Source of the DNA: Granulosicoccaceae bacterium
GTDB taxonomy: Bacteria > Pseudomonadota > Gammaproteobacteria > Granulosicoccales > Granulosicoccaceae
Direction of reading: 5' to 3'
Assembly (NCBI GenBank): GCA_023301405.1
Contig: JALZUX010000264.1
Span: 1 to 11,751, forward strand
Length of the DNA: 11,751 nucleotides
A program made the position numbers and the translations under genes. The notes beneath the pieces are model-generated. The model had not been told where the DNA came from. It worked only from the letters and a program-made list of their open reading frames with translations, and searched no databases. Below are positions 1 through 6,702 of this stretch, piece after piece. Position 1 is the stretch's first letter; each line of letters starts with the position of its first letter.

Positions 1-162
1 CAGCATAGAAACGCCCTCAGCACGCCCAGATCGAATCAGATACTGTGTATAAGAAGGATAAGCAATTGCGGATAATATACCGACTATTGCCACCACAATC
101 AGCAGTTCTATTAAAGAAAAACCAAGGCGTGTTTTTTTGCAAATTGCATTGAATCTATTCAT
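1..162 (-). CDS. pilE: PilE-like type IV minor pilin, N-terminal 54 residues (cut by window edge)
   Basis: This is the last visible gene of the minor-pilin operon; only the N-terminal part lies in the window. The protein begins MNRFNAICKKTRLG, followed by FSLIELLIVVAIVGILSAIA. This is a class III prepilin signal: a basic leader of 14 residues, cleavage expected between Gly14 and Phe15, Glu at mature position 5 (Glu19), and a long hydrophobic helix. The continuation YPSYTQYLIRSGRAEG is typical of PilE-class pilins. The ATG (160-162) lies inside the end of pilY1, so the two frames overlap by 8 bases (ATGAATAG). I see no good Shine-Dalgarno, so translation probably depends on re-initiation after pilY1. 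In known systems PilE is an inner-membrane prepilin processed by PilD, and it links the minor-pilin priming complex to the major pilin. The missing C-terminal half would be needed to confirm the disulphide loop. Confidence 0.9.
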   Translation of the reverse strand, partial: MNRFNAICKKTRLGFSLIELLIVVAIVGILSAIAYPSYTQYLIRSGRAEGVSML

Positions 163-3064
163 CTAGTTCGGACCAGCCAGTTCTAAAGAAACGTCGGAAG
201 ATATTAGGGTTATCAGGTTCGAGCAGATCGACTAATTTCACTGGGTTCGTACCTACCAAGAAATCAGGGCCGCCGCTCTGCCCGGTATCAATAATAGTTC
301 CGCTAGGTACAATCCCGGTCCCGACAACAACGTAGGGTTGGAACACACTTGGTATCCGGTCGTCGCCGTACTGCAAATCAAAAATCTGCAAACGGGACTC
401 ACCCAACTGGTAATCACAACCGCTAGCATGCAGAGCAGAGTCAGGCGGCACGTACGAGGTCAGAAAAACCCGACTATCATGCGTTAGTGTTGATTGTAGA
501 ACTTTTTCAGCTCTAGCGTTAAGCACTCTATAAAAACCAAAATACTCATCGCTGGTAGCAGCTATTGTAGACCGGCCTCCAGGCTCAGTAAATTCCTCGA
601 GCGAGGCCGACGTTATAACCTTCCGGGTTTTATTATCTTGATTTTCGACGTATCTATATTCAGCAACTGTATCTCCATTGGCATCTAGCTCATCACTAAT
701 GGGATTACTAAAAACCCACGGATCACGAATTGAATAGATCCGGTTCAAAACAGGTTCAACAAACAAAGGGCTTGAACGCATACCACTGCCGGTTACAATA
801 TTAAAGCTCGCCGTACTAAACGTGGTGCCATTTATCACTACGTCAAGGCGATTAAAAAACCGTAGAGGCTGCTTAACATTGCCAACCACCGGAGCTAACG
901 AGGCGATCATTCCACCGGAGATCGCCAGATCATCAGTATCACCGGCATTTCGATCCAGATCGACGCGCCAGACATGGCCCGCAATATCAGAGAAAAACAA
1001 AATATCCACGGCACCATCAGCGTCGGTATCAACCGGGACTGGTGTCTCTGGAATACTGTCATTGATGTTAAGATTCAAATCATGGTGAGCACCCTTGCCC
1101 ACCGACCAGATCAACTCTCCGGTTTCAAGATCGACCAGATAAACTGCATTACCATGGCCTGTTGCCTCAGGAGTAACCGGATAGCTAAGCGACTTATCGT
1201 CATAGAGCGGATTATAACCGCCGCCAAACATCAACACGTCCTTAATCTGACAATTGTCAGGGCATCCGTGCTGGATAGGAATCACTTGCGGGGTTGCCCA
1301 GGTTTGCCCTAAGTTACGAAATTCATTATCAGTCTCGCCATTTATTTTCCACAACACCTCAACGGGATTAGTGGTGTTGTATCCGTTACTAACATCCAGC
1401 GCAAATACACTGCGACCGCCGCGCCTTTGAGTCAGATATAACCATGCATTATCCACTTCATAGTCAAAGTTTGTAGTAGCTTTGTGAGTGGTATGCAGCA
1501 CCATATTGCCATCAAGCCCATAGACGTGATCACCTATATCGTCATTCATATATTGTTTAATATTAGGCAGTAATTCTTGCGGTGTATAAGACCATTTCTC
1601 AACGCCTGTTTCGGCATCAACGGCATGCAACACACCCATATTATTGGCTGAAAATATAACCTCATTTAGCACTTCGGCCGATCTATCTGTCGCGGCTCTA
1701 GCCCAATAGCTCAATAACAGAGGACTGTTGTGAAGGGAGTCAGCAACATAGTAATTTGGTTCATCGCTGATATTGTCGCCATCTTGATCAATCACGTCTG
1801 TCCCACGAACAAAAGCTACAATGTTCTCGAGCTCGGCCTCAGATTCTGCATCAACCCAGGTCTGTGCAACATCTGTATGACGATTTACTTTGATAACAGA
1901 AATATCATTATTAAAATCAGCGGCACCACTGTCCGTATACCAATTTCGATCTTGGGGCTGGAGTGCGGCCATACCCCCGGATTGAACTAGCTGGCCGTCA
2001 GTACTCAGGGCCCAAAGACTTTGGGATCCAACATTTATTTCACCGCTCTCGCTAATTAGAGCATTACCATGCAGGTCAACTACCCGGCCATCGACAAGGC
2101 GATATTTTTTTACGTTGCCATTCCAGCGTGATGTCAGCCCAGGTTGAAAAAATGTGTAATAGAGTTCATCACTATGCCGACTTTCATTAAAAGCGTTTAC
2201 GTTGATAGAGGGCGCAGCAAACGAACCAGTAATATTTCCCAAGATACCATTGAAGGCACTTCGTAAACTGTCTGCACTATTTGCCAAAAAGCTCCTACCA
2301 CCACCGGCCTCTGCAACTGCAGTGAGCCAAACGTCTTGAAAATTAAACCCAATCGTATGAGTAATAATATTATTCGTGCCTGCAACTCTGCTCGAGTGGT
2401 CATTGGTGAACATAAATTTGGCAAATTCAACGCCGCAAGTACCATTGTCAAACCTACGACCAACGTTTACCTCCGCGCAAGACGATTCAGACATAAATTG
2501 CTTCGCTTTTTGCTGTATGTCCTCATCCGGTGTCGGGTTGCCATCAGTAACCACAATGACATGATTCGCTTCGCACTCATGGGCTATGGGCGAGTCATAA
2601 ACTTCGGCGGTACCAGGCACTGGCAACTCGCCCCGAAAGTACTGAGTACTTTCCAACATCGCTTTGAGTGTTGGCGTTCCGCCTTCTGCTACAAGGCCTG
2701 CTAAACTGGTTTCTATCTTTGCTTTGTGATCATCGTTTAAAGGCGCTACCGGAACCCGGAGCCCCATGGATTTCCCTGTGAAATTCATGACTCCAACATT
2801 GATGTCGGTCAAATCGGCCAACAACAAATTCAGCGAGTCCTGCATGATTTCAAGACGAGTTTTAGCGTTAGGACCTGTTGAATCCGTTTTGTCCATCGAA
2901 CCGGATGTATCAAGCACAAATAGTATGTTCGGCGCTTGTACACCTTGGGTGTAGAAAATTTCAGTATCATCAGCAAATGCGGCGGTGCTTAGCGTGACAG
3001 CTAACGCCAAACAGCTAGCAGCGCATTTGGATTTGCCAAACAAATATTTTTTTGAAATCTTCAT
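155..3064 (-). CDS. pilY1: PilY1-type type IV pilus tip adhesin / biogenesis factor
   Basis: About 969 residues from the chosen ATG at 3064. The reading frame is open to 3187, but this ATG gives a normal Sec signal peptide (basic MKISKK, hydrophobic stretch, cleavage after AFA near residue 31). No convincing Shine-Dalgarno precedes this or the upstream ATGs. A von Willebrand A domain spans roughly residues 44-280. Its metal site is visible as D52-T-S54-G-S56, T130 in GGTPT and D174 in VVTDG. The C-terminal half is the PilY1 beta-propeller, with GRSVFALDV, LGQTWATP, and the calcium loop D679-T-D681-A-D683-G with D687, followed by HVWRVDL. A second calcium-like loop DQDGDNISD lies at 426-434. 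The family acts at the pilus tip in surface sensing, adhesion and pilus extension, and calcium loading of the propeller controls retraction. No RGD motif is present. It sits 58 bases after pilX and overlaps pilE. Confidence 0.94.
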   Translation of the reverse strand: MKISKKYLFGKSKCAASCLALAVTLSTAAFADDTEIFYTQGVQAPNILFVLDTSGSMDKTDSTGPNAKTRLEIMQDSLNLLLADLTDINVGVMNFTGKSMGLRVPVAPLNDDHKAKIETSLAGLVAEGGTPTLKAMLESTQYFRGELPVPGTAEVYDSPIAHECEANHVIVVTDGNPTPDEDIQQKAKQFMSESSCAEVNVGRRFDNGTCGVEFAKFMFTNDHSSRVAGTNNIITHTIGFNFQDVWLTAVAEAGGGRSFLANSADSLRSAFNGILGNITGSFAAPSINVNAFNESRHSDELYYTFFQPGLTSRWNGNVKKYRLVDGRVVDLHGNALISESGEINVGSQSLWALSTDGQLVQSGGMAALQPQDRNWYTDSGAADFNNDISVIKVNRHTDVAQTWVDAESEAELENIVAFVRGTDVIDQDGDNISDEPNYYVADSLHNSPLLLSYWARAATDRSAEVLNEVIFSANNMGVLHAVDAETGVEKWSYTPQELLPNIKQYMNDDIGDHVYGLDGNMVLHTTHKATTNFDYEVDNAWLYLTQRRGGRSVFALDVSNGYNTTNPVEVLWKINGETDNEFRNLGQTWATPQVIPIQHGCPDNCQIKDVLMFGGGYNPLYDDKSLSYPVTPEATGHGNAVYLVDLETGELIWSVGKGAHHDLNLNINDSIPETPVPVDTDADGAVDILFFSDIAGHVWRVDLDRNAGDTDDLAISGGMIASLAPVVGNVKQPLRFFNRLDVVINGTTFSTASFNIVTGSGMRSSPLFVEPVLNRIYSIRDPWVFSNPISDELDANGDTVAEYRYVENQDNKTRKVITSASLEEFTEPGGRSTIAATSDEYFGFYRVLNARAEKVLQSTLTHDSRVFLTSYVPPDSALHASGCDYQLGESRLQIFDLQYGDDRIPSVFQPYVVVGTGIVPSGTIIDTGQSGGPDFLVGTNPVKLVDLLEPDNPNIFRRFFRTGWSELDE

Positions 3065-3122
3065 TGCGAAGGAGACCAGAGCTTGAACAGGAAAAAATAG
3101 AAAAATCATAGTGATTGCTAGA

Positions 3123-3614
3123 CTAAGGCCAACAATAGACAAAACGTTGCCGCTGATGTGAACTGATACCACGGTTCGGTTTCGCATCAGAGAGTTGCGC
3201 CGTAGCGTCTATAGATCCGACCAGCACTTTCACTCTACCAACACTTTCACCACTACAACCAATAAGATCATTGCGATTGGCTGTGATAGCAATATCACGT
3301 AAATCAACTGTGTCAGTTGATGTCAACGCTGTCGAACGATCAAGCCGGTAACTATTATTACGATTTTCTTGACTGCGTAATAACTCATCTATCAGCTCAT
3401 CATCATCAGAGCTTTCGTTGAAATTCACTCCGCCGATTACAGCATTCAACTCACTGGATGCTGCATAGAACACACGCTGCCTGAACTGCTCATTACGAAC
3501 AGTAGTTGACTGCGTTAGCAAATCTCCCATGGTCGCGACACCGATGACCGTTAAAAAAATTAACGCCACCAGCGCAACCACGAGAGCCACACCTGATTGA
3601 TCATGCTTTCCCAT
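3123..3614 (-). CDS. pilX: PilX-type minor pilin
   Basis: 163 residues. The N-terminus MGKHDQSG followed by VALVVALVALIFLTVIGVAT is the PilX signature: cleavage expected after Gly8, and a hydrophobic helix without the Glu at position 5 that other prepilins carry. The ending SSHQRQRFVY loosely resembles the S-x-Q-x-x-G-F-x-Y endings of other PilX proteins, so I take this frame as correct although it is diverged. The ATG at 3614 follows a good ribosome site, AGAGG, seven bases upstream, and the pilW stop lies ten bases before the start. In characterised systems PilX joins PilV, PilW, FimU and PilE in a tip complex that primes pilus assembly and presents PilY1. The last 65 bases also lie in the open upstream extension of the pilY1 frame, which I think is untranslated there. 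Confidence 0.88.
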   Translation of the reverse strand: MGKHDQSGVALVVALVALIFLTVIGVATMGDLLTQSTTVRNEQFRQRVFYAASSELNAVIGGVNFNESSDDDELIDELLRSQENRNNSYRLDRSTALTSTDTVDLRDIAITANRNDLIGCSGESVGRVKVLVGSIDATAQLSDAKPNRGISSHQRQRFVYCWP

Positions 3615-3624
3615 AAAATATCCT

Positions 3625-4428
3625 CTAGGGCAATTTGCTGTTGATCGTTACGGAAGTGGAAAATACCTTCCTGGCGACGCGATCATTGGCGTAAGTAGTT
3701 GCGCTTGCATTAAACAACTGGAACGATTGATCACTCAGTGATTCAGTAGTGGTTTCAAATCCGTCAGACACGAGCAGCGCTATTTTTACTGCTCGAACCC
3801 TGTCCCAACCAAGCAACTGACTGCCATCAATCGACGGTACGTTACCTGCAGCCACGTAACTAAAGACCTGCTCATCGTCATTGGCAACACCATAGATCAC
3901 TTGCATCTGATCAATGCCATCAATCAATGCTAGCCCCTCTGATCCGGCCAACCACTCATCAGCTGCTACATCGTAGCCCCTGCAGAAAAGAGAATTGGTG
4001 GGAGAAGATGGATCTTCTTTGTCGATATAGAATACGTTGGCGATCTGGCCACTGGCTGCTATGCCCGTACAATCCATTCGGCTCGACGGAAACATCTGAA
4101 CAGCGATGCGATCAGAATTCGCGTTACTCCCGCCATCACCATCAGCATCACTGGTACAAGGTTTAAAGTCACCACAGTCACCAATGTAGAAAGGCACCTC
4201 CGTGCCATGACCGTCTCGAGAACCCGCTTGGCGAACAAATTGACTCAAGTAGGACAGCGCGAAACTCGCATTTTGCTCTAAGTTTGTATCAGCACCCTGG
4301 CGCTTAAACACTCGTGAGGATGTCACCATGTACTGCACGACCGTCAAACTGATAAATATGCCGATCACGATAGCAATCATCAGCTCGATCAGCGTAAGAC
4401 CCTTTTGTTTCTTACGGAAAATACTCAC
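3625..4428 (-). CDS. pilW: PilW-type minor pilin
   Basis: 267 residues from a GTG at 4426-4428. The frame is open further upstream to 4530, but only the GTG start gives a normal short basic leader (VSIFRKKQKG) before the prepilin cleavage site and LTLIELMIAIVIGIF, with Glu15 at mature position 5. The GTG shares four bases (GTGA) with the pilV stop, which indicates translational coupling. The C-terminal globular part has the PilW features DRIAVQMFP (106-114), DCTG (119-122), and the ending VARKVFSTSVTI. Four cysteines (85, 91, 120, 149) could form two disulphides. Between the first two pairs is an acidic run, DADGDGGSNANSD (94-106), that looks like a calcium loop. The expected role is as an inner-membrane prepilin, cut by PilD and assembled at the pilus tip with PilX and PilY1. 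At 267 residues it is somewhat short for the family. Confidence 0.9.
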   Translation of the reverse strand: MSIFRKKQKGLTLIELMIAIVIGIFISLTVVQYMVTSSRVFKRQGADTNLEQNASFALSYLSQFVRQAGSRDGHGTEVPFYIGDCGDFKPCTSDADGDGGSNANSDRIAVQMFPSSRMDCTGIAASGQIANVFYIDKEDPSSPTNSLFCRGYDVAADEWLAGSEGLALIDGIDQMQVIYGVANDDEQVFSYVAAGNVPSIDGSQLLGWDRVRAVKIALLVSDGFETTTESLSDQSFQLFNASATTYANDRVARKVFSTSVTINSKLP

Positions 4429-4976
4429 GGTGTAAAACTCAATAGTAGACGTTCCTGAGTTGGATCGATCCCGTTCTCTCCAGCGGTGACGACAAGATCT
4501 TTGTTTGTGTCTCCGACCCGTGATATCCATGTCGTGACAATAGTGACGGTATCAATCCCCACGTCACAAGCCACCGTGCTGCAAGTCACTTCAGTACGCC
4601 AATCAATCACGGTCTCGTTCAGACCTGACTGATCTCGGCAAAAAATATCCCACAGATCAAACTCCGCCATCTGCGCCCCGGAACAAACTGCAGCACTACC
4701 CGCATTGGAATCGGCACAATTAACTTGAGGCTCGATACCACAATAGGCATCGCCTGTATTGTTAAACGTGTTGACGTAGTCAGCTATGGACTTGTTGTTA
4801 CTGCGCATTCTGTCCGCCAACTCCTGAGATTTAGCAAGCACCACACTGCGCTGCTGAGAATCCATGGACATGCTCATAGATCGCAGTTGCAAGCCAGCCA
4901 TACCACCTACACCCAATGCAAACACCACCAGCGCTATCATGACTTCAATCAAACTGATTCCGCGCTGCTTGTTCAC
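4425..4976 (-). CDS. pilV: PilV-type minor pilin
   Basis: 183 residues from a GTG at 4974-4976. The frame is open to a TTG two codons upstream (4982). The ribosome site AGGGG ends only one base before that TTG but six to seven bases before the GTG, and the GTG shares GTGA with the fimT stop, so I choose the GTG. The protein starts VNKQRG, then ISLIEVMIALVVFALGVGG. Cleavage is expected after Gly6, with Glu11 at mature position 5. The next segment, MAGLQLRSMSMSMDSQQRS and then ADRMRSN, is characteristic of PilV. The globular part is cysteine-rich (CGIE, VNCAD, AVCSG, IFCRD, VTCST, ACDVG). PilV is a minor prepilin of the assembly-priming tip complex and is membrane-bound until incorporated. It is coupled to fimT before it and pilW after it, both by four-base overlaps. 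Confidence 0.92.
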   Translation of the reverse strand: MNKQRGISLIEVMIALVVFALGVGGMAGLQLRSMSMSMDSQQRSVVLAKSQELADRMRSNNKSIADYVNTFNNTGDAYCGIEPQVNCADSNAGSAAVCSGAQMAEFDLWDIFCRDQSGLNETVIDWRTEVTCSTVACDVGIDTVTIVTTWISRVGDTNKDLVVTAGENGIDPTQERLLLSFTP

Positions 4977-5536
4977 AAACAACCCCTGTTATCGTTGCCT
5001 ATCTGTCGCTCGCGAATTTTACCGACACGATTTATTTCTATGTACTTTCCTTTACTTGCTTCTAACCCTGGCGAACATACCGCGATTAAAATGTTACGGC
5101 TTTCGCTTGAGCTTAACCAGCCACGCAGATTAAAACTGATGAGGTCCCCATTATTGGCAGCATTGTCGCGGCTAGTGACTTTCCGCCCGGTCCGGCTCAC
5201 TTGCTTGATGAGATCGTCGGTATCGAAGCCACTGGTCGTCGCGACGTATGCAGCGTTGCCAGCCGAAGTCCGACTCTCGAAAACGTCAACGTCACTAGTC
5301 CAATCCCTGCGTGCGGGGCGGCTAACAGTCACTGTAGCGCCTCGGGCACGAGCTTCGCTCCTTGCAAGCTTCAGGATACCGATCATTCTCTTAGTTTCTG
5401 CGGTCACAGTTCGCTCAGCGATCAAACTGCCATAGTTAGGCACGATCAGACCCGCCAGAATTCCCATGATCGCTAGGACGATCATTAGTTCAACCAGGGT
5501 GACGCCACGGTTAAAGCGTAATGTTGAAATCTTCAT
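4973..5536 (-). CDS. fimT: FimT/FimU-type minor pilin (GspH-like pseudopilin), first gene of the operon
   Basis: 187 residues from an ATG at 5534-5536. The leader MKISTLRFNRG is followed by VTLVELMIVLAIMGILAGLI. Cleavage is expected after Gly11, with Glu16 at mature position 5. The next stretch (ETKRMIGILKLARSEARARG, about residues 47-66) is the GspH/FimT helix, which normally reads L-x-x-A-R-S-E-A-x-x-R. The rest is a beta-rich GspH-like domain. FimU/FimT proteins are minor prepilins that link the PilV/W/X-PilY1 tip complex to the shaft. Sequence alone does not separate FimT from FimU, and I use fimT because of its first position in this operon type. No strong Shine-Dalgarno is visible; the bases before the ATG (GGCCGTTGGCC) can form a short inverted repeat. 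About 210 bases separate it from the divergent pilin gene, so the operon promoter should lie there. Confidence 0.9.
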   Translation of the reverse strand: MKISTLRFNRGVTLVELMIVLAIMGILAGLIVPNYGSLIAERTVTAETKRMIGILKLARSEARARGATVTVSRPARRDWTSDVDVFESRTSAGNAAYVATTSGFDTDDLIKQVSRTGRKVTSRDNAANNGDLISFNLRGWLSSSESRNILIAVCSPGLEASKGKYIEINRVGKIRERQIGNDNRGCL

Positions 5537-5745
5537 TTGGCCAACGGCCTACCGGTGAAAGGTAAGGTCCCAATCGCAAATCTCAGGCCAAAGCAAACTA
5601 ACTGATCGACCCTATACAAACGGAGGTTCAATTTTTTGCCATTCCTGCCGCTGCCATTTGAAGGTTTGGGTTTTTATGCTGTGTATTGAGTTGCGGGACC
5701 TGCCGTACTTAGCACTAGCGGTGACATTTTTTTGGAGATAAGCAC
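5537..5745. promoter_or_regulatory. Divergent intergenic region between the minor-pilin operon and the second pilin gene
   Basis: This 209-base region must hold the promoters for both directions. I could not find a convincing sigma70 pair in either direction, nor a sigma54 TGGC-N-TGC pair. On the minus strand CCGTTTGTA (complement of 5615-5623) is one base away from the CCGTTTGTC form of the Pseudomonas AlgR site. AlgR is known to control the fimU-pilE operon there, but a nine-base match is weak. On the plus strand GGAG at 5734-5737 is a good ribosome site, eight bases before the GTG start of the pilin. Confidence 0.4.
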
Positions 5746-6147
5746 GTGCAGAAAGTCAAAAACAAAGGCTTCTCATTCATTGAACTTATGGTTGTGATTG
5801 CCATAGTCGGCATTCTTGCCTCTATTGCGGTGCCCAGTTATTCCAGCTACCTCGTCAACGCAAGACGCGCCGACGGGCAGATAGGCTTAAGGAATGCTGC
5901 ACAAATCATGGAACGCTGCCGCACACAGAACTTCAGCTATGAGGACTGTAACGATAACGCACCGGCAGTGAGTCCCGATGGCTACTACAGTCTTGAATAC
6001 TCTATTACCCCCCCAAACAAATACACATTAACCGCGACTCCGATTGCGGGTAAGTCACAAGCAAATGATGCTAAATGCAAAACATTGACACTTGATCAGA
6101 CGGGCGCCACTGGCTCGACCCCTTCACCTGTCGACGACTGCTGGTAG
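5746..6147 (+). CDS. PilE-like type IV pilin, divergent from the minor-pilin operon
   Basis: 133 residues from a GTG start with GGAG eight bases upstream. The leader is MQKVKNKG, then FSFIELMVVIAIVGILASIA: cleavage is expected after Gly8, with Glu13 at mature position 5. The helix continues YSSYLVNARRADGQIGL, and the C-terminus has the PilE-class pattern K-C-K-TLTLDQTGATG...CW, with the D-region disulphide formed by Cys111 and Cys132. Two further cysteines, 58 and 68, lie in the alpha-beta loop where most PilE proteins have none. Membrane prepilin processed by PilD is the expected state. It could be an extra PilE-like minor pilin or the major subunit. Its length and PilE-like tail fit a minor pilin better, but position alone does not decide this. 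It is a single-gene unit ending at the terminator 21 bases downstream. A second PilE-like gene ends the operon on the other strand. Confidence 0.9.
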   Translation: MQKVKNKGFSFIELMVVIAIVGILASIAVPSYSSYLVNARRADGQIGLRNAAQIMERCRTQNFSYEDCNDNAPAVSPDGYYSLEYSITPPNKYTLTATPIAGKSQANDAKCKTLTLDQTGATGSTPSPVDDCW

Positions 6148-6168
6148 ATTGACTGTTTTATCCCGACA

Positions 6169-6199
6169 AAAAAATGGCCAGCATCGCTGGCCATTTTTT
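6169..6199. terminator. Bidirectional Rho-independent terminator between pilin and csp genes
   Basis: A perfect 14-base-pair inverted repeat, aaaaaatggccagc / gctggccatttttt, with the three-base loop ATC. The inner eight pairs are GC-rich and both flanks are A/T runs, so each strand shows a stable stem followed by a U run. It lies 21 bases after the plus-strand pilin stop and 17 bases after the minus-strand csp stop, so it should terminate both convergent genes. Confidence 0.93.
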
Positions 6200-6216
6200 G
6201 GTGGAAGTATCAGAAA

Positions 6217-6426
6217 TTACAAAGGTGTAACTTCTTCTGCTTGAGGGCCTTTCTGGCCGTCTACTTCTACAAAAGATACTGCCTGACCCTCTACCAGGGT
6301 CCGTCGACCTTCACCAACTATTGAGCGAAAGTGGACAAACAAGTCACTGCCGCTATCGCGAGTGATAAAGCCGTAGCCTTTCTCATCATTGAACCACTTT
6401 ACGGTTCCTTGCTGCTTTTCAGACAT
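6217..6426 (-). CDS. CspA-family cold shock / RNA chaperone protein
   Basis: 69 residues, the usual length of a single cold-shock domain. The N-terminus [15 protein letters not shown] contains RNP1 (KGYGFI, 16-21), and RNP2 is LFVHF (29-33). The C-terminus [13 protein letters not shown] is standard. These aromatic residues bind single-stranded RNA and DNA, and the protein acts in the cytoplasm as an RNA chaperone, melting secondary structure. Arg34 replaces the usual Ser after FVHF, a small variation. The start ATG at 6426 has only a weak, distant GAG as ribosome site, which fits a gene controlled through its leader. The csp copies of a genome cannot be told apart from one sequence, so I give no specific symbol, and cold induction is not established. 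It ends at the terminator shared with the pilin gene. Confidence 0.96.
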   Translation of the reverse strand: MSEKQQGTVKWFNDEKGYGFITRDSGSDLFVHFRSIVGEGRRTLVEGQAVSFVEVDGQKGPQAEEVTPL

Positions 6427-6595
6427 TGTGAATCAGATCTCATATTGCACCAGGCATTCTTGCCTGTTTTGATAAAGCCAGCACTTACCGGCCTGTGAAT
6501 GCGTGCGAGCAAAAAAAGTTTGCAGGCTAAAGCAGTTAATGTACTCAGCACACATGACTGCAATTCGCTGGGAACCCTCTTTTTCGCGCGATTGT
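6427..6595 (-). promoter_or_regulatory. Long 5' leader of the csp gene, with hairpin
   Basis: If the promoter at 6602-6631 is right, the transcript has a leader of about 170 bases, close to the length known for the temperature-responsive leader of E. coli cspA. A clear hairpin, CAGGCA-AGAA-TGCCTG (complement of 6451-6466), lies 25 bases before the start codon. A 64-residue open frame (6433-6627) crosses the region but resembles no protein and begins upstream of the predicted transcript start. The leader function is inferred from length and structure only. Confidence 0.5.
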
Positions 6596-6601
6596 CCAGA
6601 T

Positions 6602-6631
6602 TGTATAGTCTCCTTATAAAAATACAATCAA
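6602..6631 (-). promoter_or_regulatory. Candidate sigma70 promoter of the csp gene
   Basis: Read on the minus strand: -35 TTGATT (complement of 6626-6631), 18 bases, -10 TATACA (complement of 6602-6607), in an AT-rich stretch. Each hexamer matches four of six consensus bases. Transcription would begin near 6595. A second TATAAG lies between them but has no -35 at a suitable distance. Confidence 0.55.
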
Positions 6632-6702
6632 AATCAAGTTTTTAGATGAAAAAATCAGTCACTTAGGTCATCACTCCGCTGCCAGCCGAGAATATCCGTA
6701 GT

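Noticed and set aside
822..3100. Several plus-strand open frames opposite pilY1
   Set aside because: They are short, antisense to a well-supported gene, and encode no recognisable features.
3123..3200. Possible frameshift at the end of pilX
   Set aside because: The ending is diverged from familiar PilX tails, but the frame keeps a plausible S-x-Q...F-x-Y pattern and neither alternative frame is clearly better.
4429..4530. N-terminal extension of PilW (34 residues)
   Set aside because: It overlaps the end of pilV, is rich in Arg and lacks prepilin logic; the GTG at 4428 gives a normal leader.
6433..6627. 64-residue open frame upstream of the csp gene on the minus strand
   Set aside because: No recognisable protein features; it begins upstream of the predicted transcript start and lies in what looks like the csp leader.
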